Origin: Dysgonomonas sp. | GTDB taxonomy: Bacteria > Bacteroidota > Bacteroidia > Bacteroidales > Dysgonomonadaceae | Direction: 5' to 3' | Assembly (NCBI GenBank): GCA_003523545.1 | Contig: DQAM01000451.1 | Coordinates: forward strand, 1-6,265 | Length of the DNA: 6,265 nt | Shown here: in pieces, positions 6,207 to 6,265 of the stretch | How the letters are laid out: each line of letters opens with the position of its first letter | Position numbering within the stretch: the stretch's first letter is position 1 | Position numbers and translations under genes: made by a program | Notes under the pieces: model-generated | What the model saw: only the letters and a program-made list of their open reading frames with translations | What the model was told of the DNA's origin: nothing | Database searches by the model: none

Positions 6207-6265
6207 TTATTTATAGAGCGGGCCGTAAGTCTGGCAGGCACGATAATCAGCACCTTCTTTATCCA
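6207..6265 (-). CDS. fucI: L-fucose isomerase, C-terminal fragment (rest outside window)
   Basis: FucI interconverts L-fucose and L-fuculose, the first step of the pathway. Only the last 18 codons are visible, reading DKEGADYRACQTYGPLYK and ending at the TAA (6207-6209 on the minus strand). As I remember it, the E. coli FucI C-terminus is DIEGQDYRACQNYGPLYKR, so 15 of 18 residues match, including the DYRACQ and YGPLYK blocks. The two bases at the window edge (TG in sense orientation) fit a preceding Met codon, also as in E. coli. The gene lies upstream of fucA on the same strand, completing the isomerase-aldolase-kinase set. The fragment is short, but the match is distinctive and the context agrees. 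Confidence 0.85.
   Translation of the reverse strand, partial: DKEGADYRACQTYGPLYK

Noticed and set aside
1..6265. Defence system, CRISPR array, prophage or biosynthetic cluster
   Set aside because: Every long gene is a recognisable metabolic or housekeeping enzyme, and no repeats with regular spacers, integrase, transposase or defence domains are visible.

Overview
The window looks like chromosomal DNA of a Bacteroidota member, most likely order Bacteroidales (Bacteroides, Parabacteroides or Dysgonomonas type; genus not resolvable by eye). Reasons: A/T-rich intergenic DNA, starts without Shine-Dalgarno sequences, a fucI-fucA-fucK gene order whose aldolase and kinase resemble the Bacteroides L-fucose pathway enzymes, and short dispersed repeats of kinds I associate with this phylum.

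Left half (bases 1-3099, plus strand): a polyphosphate cassette. The C-terminal part of polyphosphate kinase 1 (ppk1, cut by the window edge) is followed after 6 bases by a short Ppx/GppA-type exopolyphosphatase, and after a further 58 bases by a PPK2-family polyphosphate:nucleotide phosphotransferase. Together they would make polyP from ATP, hydrolyse it to phosphate, and use it to recharge nucleotides.

Middle (3100-3335): a convergent gap without a gene. It holds a roughly 130-base imperfect inverted repeat with a perfect 7-bp hairpin inside.

Right half (3336-6265, minus strand; transcription runs from right to left): an L-fucose catabolic operon. The last codons of L-fucose isomerase (fucI) lie at the right edge, then come a class II L-fuculose-1-phosphate aldolase (fucA), a rhamnulokinase-like FGGY kinase that by context is L-fuculokinase (fucK), and a YafP-like GNAT acetyltransferase 20 bases further on. 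Isomerase, kinase and aldolase would convert L-fucose to L-fuculose, then L-fuculose-1-phosphate, then dihydroxyacetone phosphate plus L-lactaldehyde. The fucI-fucA gap holds a 135-bp MITE-like element with 15-bp terminal inverted repeats, and the fucA-fucK gap holds a 12-bp direct repeat close to the fucK start.

I found no RNA gene, CRISPR array, transposase, phage gene or clearly undescribed system. The points most worth checking are the repeat elements inside the fucose operon and at the convergent junction, the His-Phe-Gln replacement of the usual His-X-His metal motif in the aldolase, and the PPK1-PPX-PPK2 clustering.
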